From contig NZ_JAUCBM010000003.1 of assembly GCF_030362795.1 (NCBI RefSeq), forward strand, positions 1 through 64,000: DNA of 64,000 nucleotides. Reading direction: 5' to 3'. Shown one piece after another: positions 60,840 through 64,000 of this stretch; positions within the stretch are counted from its first letter, which is position 1, and each line of letters opens with the position of its first letter. Made by a program: the position numbers and the translations under genes. Under the pieces are notes generated by a model. That model did not search any database. It saw nothing but the letters and a program-made list of their open reading frames with translations, and was not told where the DNA came from. This stretch comes from Pseudochrobactrum kiredjianiae. Its GTDB lineage: Bacteria > Pseudomonadota > Alphaproteobacteria > Rhizobiales > Rhizobiaceae.

Positions 60840-61175
60840 TTAAGCGAATGCTTCCCGTCGTCTTTCACTGCGTTCCAGATAAAGACCGCCCAGTGTTGAT
60901 AGTACCAGTTCAATATGCGGTGATGAAACAACGTAATAGATTGTCTGAGCATCGCGTCTTGTTGAAACAAGATTAAGCGCACGCAGCTTGGCAAGATGCT
61001 GAGACAATGCTGACTGACTTAAGTCAATTGCTTTCGCAAGACTTCCGACAGACATTTCATTGTGCAACAACTTACAAAGGATCAGCAATCTTTTGTTGTT
61101 TGCAAGCGCTGACAGAAAGTCAGCGGCCTGATCTGCATTATCAACAAGATTTGCGTATATGTTGTCATGTTTCAT
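60840..61175 (-). CDS. ArsR/SmtB-family transcription regulator
   Basis: A 111-residue winged-helix repressor. Core: AADFLSALANNKRLLILCKLLHNEMSVGSLAKAIDLSQSALSQHLAKLRALNLVSTRRDAQTIYYVV (read in parts), with recognition helix SQSALSQHLAKLR. It lacks the ELCVCDL metal motif of ArsR; the single cysteine at LILCKLL is at the place used by sulfide/redox-sensing members such as BigR or SqrR, but the second cysteine these need is missing. The ligand is unknown. It may regulate itself and the methyltransferase gene downstream. Confidence 0.88.
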   Translation of the reverse strand: MKHDNIYANLVDNADQAADFLSALANNKRLLILCKLLHNEMSVGSLAKAIDLSQSALSQHLAKLRALNLVSTRRDAQTIYYVVSSPHIELVLSTLGGLYLERSERRREAFA

Positions 61176-61639
61176 GTGCAGTCCTACCCCCGTATGACAG
61201 CAATTTTGATGATACGCTTATAAGAAAAATATCAGCGCACTATTACAACTACCAATAGAATTAATATTTGCAAGAATTATTTTAAAAGTCTCAGAATAAT
61301 TACTCTTTCCGGCACTGGATCAGCGACCGGAAAAAACACCTTTAATTTTCAGTGCCGAGCATGTTCGAAAACGATAAAATGCCGTTTTCATTCGAAATGT
61401 GACTAAATTTGTATTATAAATAATTCTTAAACATAGGCCGGAAATATTTCCCCTGTGGAAATGCATGGCATCGGCATATAGTTTTTGTGAGAACACATTT
61501 CTGTGAATTACCGCTGGTGTTATTCATGAGCGGCCTTAAACCCATCCGCAGTAGCTTTTACTACAAGTAAATCACGACTGCGGACGGGAGAGGGACGAGA
61601 AGCTTTAACTTATTCCGGCTTATGCGGATGATGAAGCGC
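61176..61639. other. Gene-free region between ArsR and HugZ-like genes, with a hairpin
   Basis: 464 bases. CCCATCCGCAGT (61541-61552) pairs with ACTGCGGACGGG (61577-61588) in 11 of 12 positions across a 24-base loop; it lies about 50 bases after the HugZ-like stop and may end that transcript or be part of a small RNA. A smaller stem, TTTCCGG/CCGGAAA, is at about 61309-61334. No gene is seen. Confidence 0.45.
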
Positions 61640-62137
61640 TTAATGAGCGTGTAAAATATCTTCCGGTTTCAAATGGAACGCTTTACCAAAGCCGCCATTC
61701 AGGCCGGCGCTTTCAATGTTGAGGCGGAAAATCACAAAATCGCCGAGGTCAATGTAGAGTTTAACTTTAGGACGCTTTTGCAAGAATAAATCGCGCAGAC
61801 GCTGGTAGCCTTCGCGATCGCGCGTAAATTTCTCAGCCACACAAGCGAGTGTAATACGCGGATGTACCAGCGGATCGCCTTTATCTGCCGGTTCACCCAG
61901 CAAAAGTGAGCAGACAGGATTGGCGTCGAGCGCAGGTGTGTGGGTCGCAAGACCGGAGGCCAAAAGCAGGGGCGTATTATCTGTATCTGTGGTGATAGCG
62001 ACACGGGTAACGCTCGGACGGCCGGAGGCGGGATCGAGCACGGCAAGCGATCCATAAGTCGCATCGGTCATCAGCCGTAAAGCCAGATCGCGTGCTTCAT
62101 CGGTGGTCTGTTGAATAACATCTTTCTTTTCACTCAT
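61640..62137 (-). CDS. Pyridoxamine 5'-phosphate oxidase-like protein, HugZ-type
   Basis: A 165-residue split-barrel flavin- or heme-binding protein. ARDLALRLMTDATYGSLAVLDPASGRPSVTRVAI and LLLASGLATHTPALDANPVCSLLLGEP (read in parts) are the family N-terminal blocks, with HPRITLACVAEKF and GGFGKAFHLKPEDIL towards the end. The GGFGKA motif is typical of HugZ-like heme-utilisation proteins, which release iron from heme. The C-terminal DUF2470 domain of full HugZ is absent, so it is the short form. It stands alone. Confidence 0.85.
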   Translation of the reverse strand: MSEKKDVIQQTTDEARDLALRLMTDATYGSLAVLDPASGRPSVTRVAITTDTDNTPLLLASGLATHTPALDANPVCSLLLGEPADKGDPLVHPRITLACVAEKFTRDREGYQRLRDLFLQKRPKVKLYIDLGDFVIFRLNIESAGLNGGFGKAFHLKPEDILHAH

Positions 62138-62480
62138 AATCCTGCCTCAAATTTCTATCTTATTGTGATCTGTCAATGACTTGCGTAACGCGGAGTACGC
62201 TTATGCGATTCTGGTCTTGCATCATGCAAAATGCTGCTGCATGGGCTATTAAAGCATAAAATCGTACCGTTATGCTCATGATTTTGAAACGGTTCAAATT
62301 ACAAAATTTCTTTTAAATATCAAATATATGTTACTGTATGCTAATCGTTTAGAAGGGATTTAAATTTCAAGGCGTTGACCTAGACGTAAAATAAACTTGC
62401 CTTTTTACCACACACAATGCTTCTTTACCGTTCAGACTGCGACGTGAGGCGTTGCAGCTTGTTATCGGGTGGAGGCCTAT
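62138..62480. promoter_or_regulatory. Divergent region of HugZ-like gene and peptide-binding protein gene
   Basis: 343 bases without a gene. AT-rich from 62280 to 62360. GGTGGAGG at 62467-62474 is the ribosome site of the peptide-binding protein. No clear operator is seen. Confidence 0.4.
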
Positions 62481-64000
62481 AATGAAATTTCACACTAAAC
62501 TTCTTGCTGCGACTGCGCTGACTGCTGCCATGATGGCCGGTTACTCAGGCGCCGCATCCGCCAAGACACTGGTTTATTGCTCGCCGGCATCGCCGGAGGG
62601 TTTTGATCCGGCACCTTATACTGGTGGTGATACTTTTGATGCGGCTGCGCATCCGGTTTATAACCGTCTTGTTGAGTTCGAAAATGGCACAACCAATGTT
62701 GAGCCAGGTCTCGCAGAGAAATGGGAAGTTTCCGAGGATGGTTTGGAATATACATTCCATCTGCGTCAGGGCGTAAAGTTCCAGACAACGGATTTCTTTA
62801 CACCAACCCGCGAGTTTAATGCGGATGACGTGCTGTTCTCGTTTGATCGTCAGCGCAACAAAGATAATCCATGGCATGAATATACTGCAGGTATTTCCTA
62901 CGAGTATTTTGACAGTATGGATATGGGCGTACTGATCAAAGACGTTGTTAAGGTCGACGATCACACAGTTAAATTTGTTCTGACCCGTCCTGAAGCACCG
63001 TTTATCGCTAATATTGCGATGCCGTTCGTTTCGATCATGTCGAAAGAGTACGCGGACAAGCTTGAAGCTGATGGCAAAAAAGAAAACCTGAACCAGTTCC
63101 CAGTGGGTACCGGTCCGTTTACTTTCGTTGCTTATCAGAAAGACGCGGTTATCCGTTATAAAGCTAATCCGGATTTCTGGGGTGAAAAACAGAAGATTGA
63201 TGATCTGGTTTTCGCGATCACGACTGATGCTGCTGTGCGTGCACAGAAGCTGAAGGCTGGCGAATGTCACCTGATGTCCTATCCGGCTCCTGCCGATATT
63301 AAAGGCCTTCAGGAAGACAAAAACCTTAAAGTTGATCAACAGGCCGGTCTGAACGTTGCTTATCTGGCTTACAACACCTTGACCGCTCCGTTTGACAAGC
63401 CTGAAGTGCGTAAGGCACTCAATCAGGCTGTGAACAAGCAGGCAATTATTGATGCGGTGTTCCAGGGCTCTGGCCAGGTTGCTAAAAACCCGATTCCACC
63501 GACAATGTGGAGCTATAACAACGCCGTTGAAGACGACAAGTATGATCCGGACGCCGCTAAGAAGGCTCTCGAGGACGCTGGTGTTAAAGGCCTGAGCATG
63601 AAGCTCTGGGCGATGCCTGTTTCCCGTCCTTATATGCCGAATGCCCGCCGTACAGCGGAGCTTATTCAGGCTGATTGGGAAAAAGTTGGCGTTAAAGCAG
63701 AAATCGTATCCATGGAATGGGGCGAATATCTGAAAAAATCATCGGAAAAAGACCGTGATGGTGCTGTTATCATGGGCTGGACCGGTGACAATGGTGATCC
63801 GGACAACTTCCTCAGCGTCTTGCTGTCCTGCGTAGGTGTTGGCAACAACAACCGTGCGCAGTGGTGCTACAAGCCATTTGATGATCTGATCAACAAAGCG
63901 AAGATCACTTCGGATAAAGATGAACGTACCAAGCTTTATGAAGAAGCACAGGTAGAGTTCAAGAAACAGGCTCCTTGGAATACACTGGCACATTCCACTG
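62481..64000 (+). CDS. dppA: Dipeptide-type ABC transporter substrate-binding protein DppA-like, 3' end outside window
   Basis: Periplasmic peptide-binding protein of SBP family 5. The visible 506 residues begin with a signal peptide (KLLAATALTAAMMAG...GAASA), then KTLVYCSPASPEGFDPAPYTGG, which matches the DppA mature start, VYNRLVEFENGT, VEPGLAEKWEVSEDGLEYTFHLRQGVKF (read in parts), FNADDVLFSFDRQ, FPVGTGPFTFVAY and MGWTGDNGDPDNFLS. The frame is still open at the last base; the full protein should be about 530 residues. DppBCDF genes would be expected next. GGAGG lies 7 bases before the ATG. Heme or aminolevulinate can also be carried by DppA systems. Confidence 0.93.

Overview
The window is chromosomal DNA of an alphaproteobacterium, most likely a member of the Brucellaceae (Ochrobactrum, Pseudochrobactrum or Brucella-like). 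The clues are a ChpT-CtrA-FliJ-SciP cell-cycle block, a DUF1134 (EipA) gene, a D-aminopeptidase whose catalytic numbering matches the Ochrobactrum anthropi enzyme, a probable GnnA/GnnB pair for diaminoglucose lipid A, and rhizobial-type palindromic intergenic repeats. Base composition looks close to 50% GC by eye, which is low for Brucella and would suit Pseudochrobactrum better; this is an inference and not a species call.

Layout. 1-1563: a complete IS3-family (IS407-like) insertion sequence sits inside a broken aadA-type nucleotidyltransferase gene; base 1 is the outer edge of the element. 1630-9112: two MHS-type carriers, a D-aminopeptidase and a TonB-dependent receptor with a 43-bp palindrome over its leader. 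9249-14793: housekeeping genes (DUF924, Ada, extensin-like protein, RluA, RsmJ, a flavoprotein, DUF4377). 15173-20411: a LuxR solo, then alanine/lactate metabolism (alr-dadA, divergent Lrp regulator, lldD). 20551-25921: an RND pump with two adaptors. 26027-29773: an overlapping amino-sugar operon (GntR regulator, deaminase/isomerase, NagA, second SIS protein). 29979-31914: PurU, GFA protein, small secreted protein. 32046-38091: a lysine/pipecolate catabolic group (amaB, hglS, LysR regulator, amaA). 38335-43997: a five-gene operon joining an ABC importer to a beta-CASP-like metallo-hydrolase and a SurE nucleotidase. 44057-52197: Tex, a secreted trypsin-like protease, tRNA-Met, gnnA, gnnB and a siderophore-interacting protein. 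52293-59256: envelope and cell-cycle block (coiled-coil protein, eipA, chpT, ctrA, fliJ, sciP, mnmA). 60004-64000: TrmH-type methyltransferase, ArsR regulator, HugZ-like protein and the start of a peptide-binding protein that runs off the end.

The most unusual items are the 38335-43997 operon, which reads as import followed by intracellular phosphodiester/phosphomonoester hydrolysis; a palindromic repeat family at 30891 and 56942 whose arms differ by compensating changes and one copy of which carries a 97-bp two-hairpin insert in its loop; the palindrome over the receptor ribosome-binding site at 6896-6938; the 30-bp tandem repeat in the alanine racemase N-terminus; and the GANTC-rich upstream region of ctrA. 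No CRISPR array, rRNA operon or prophage was seen.
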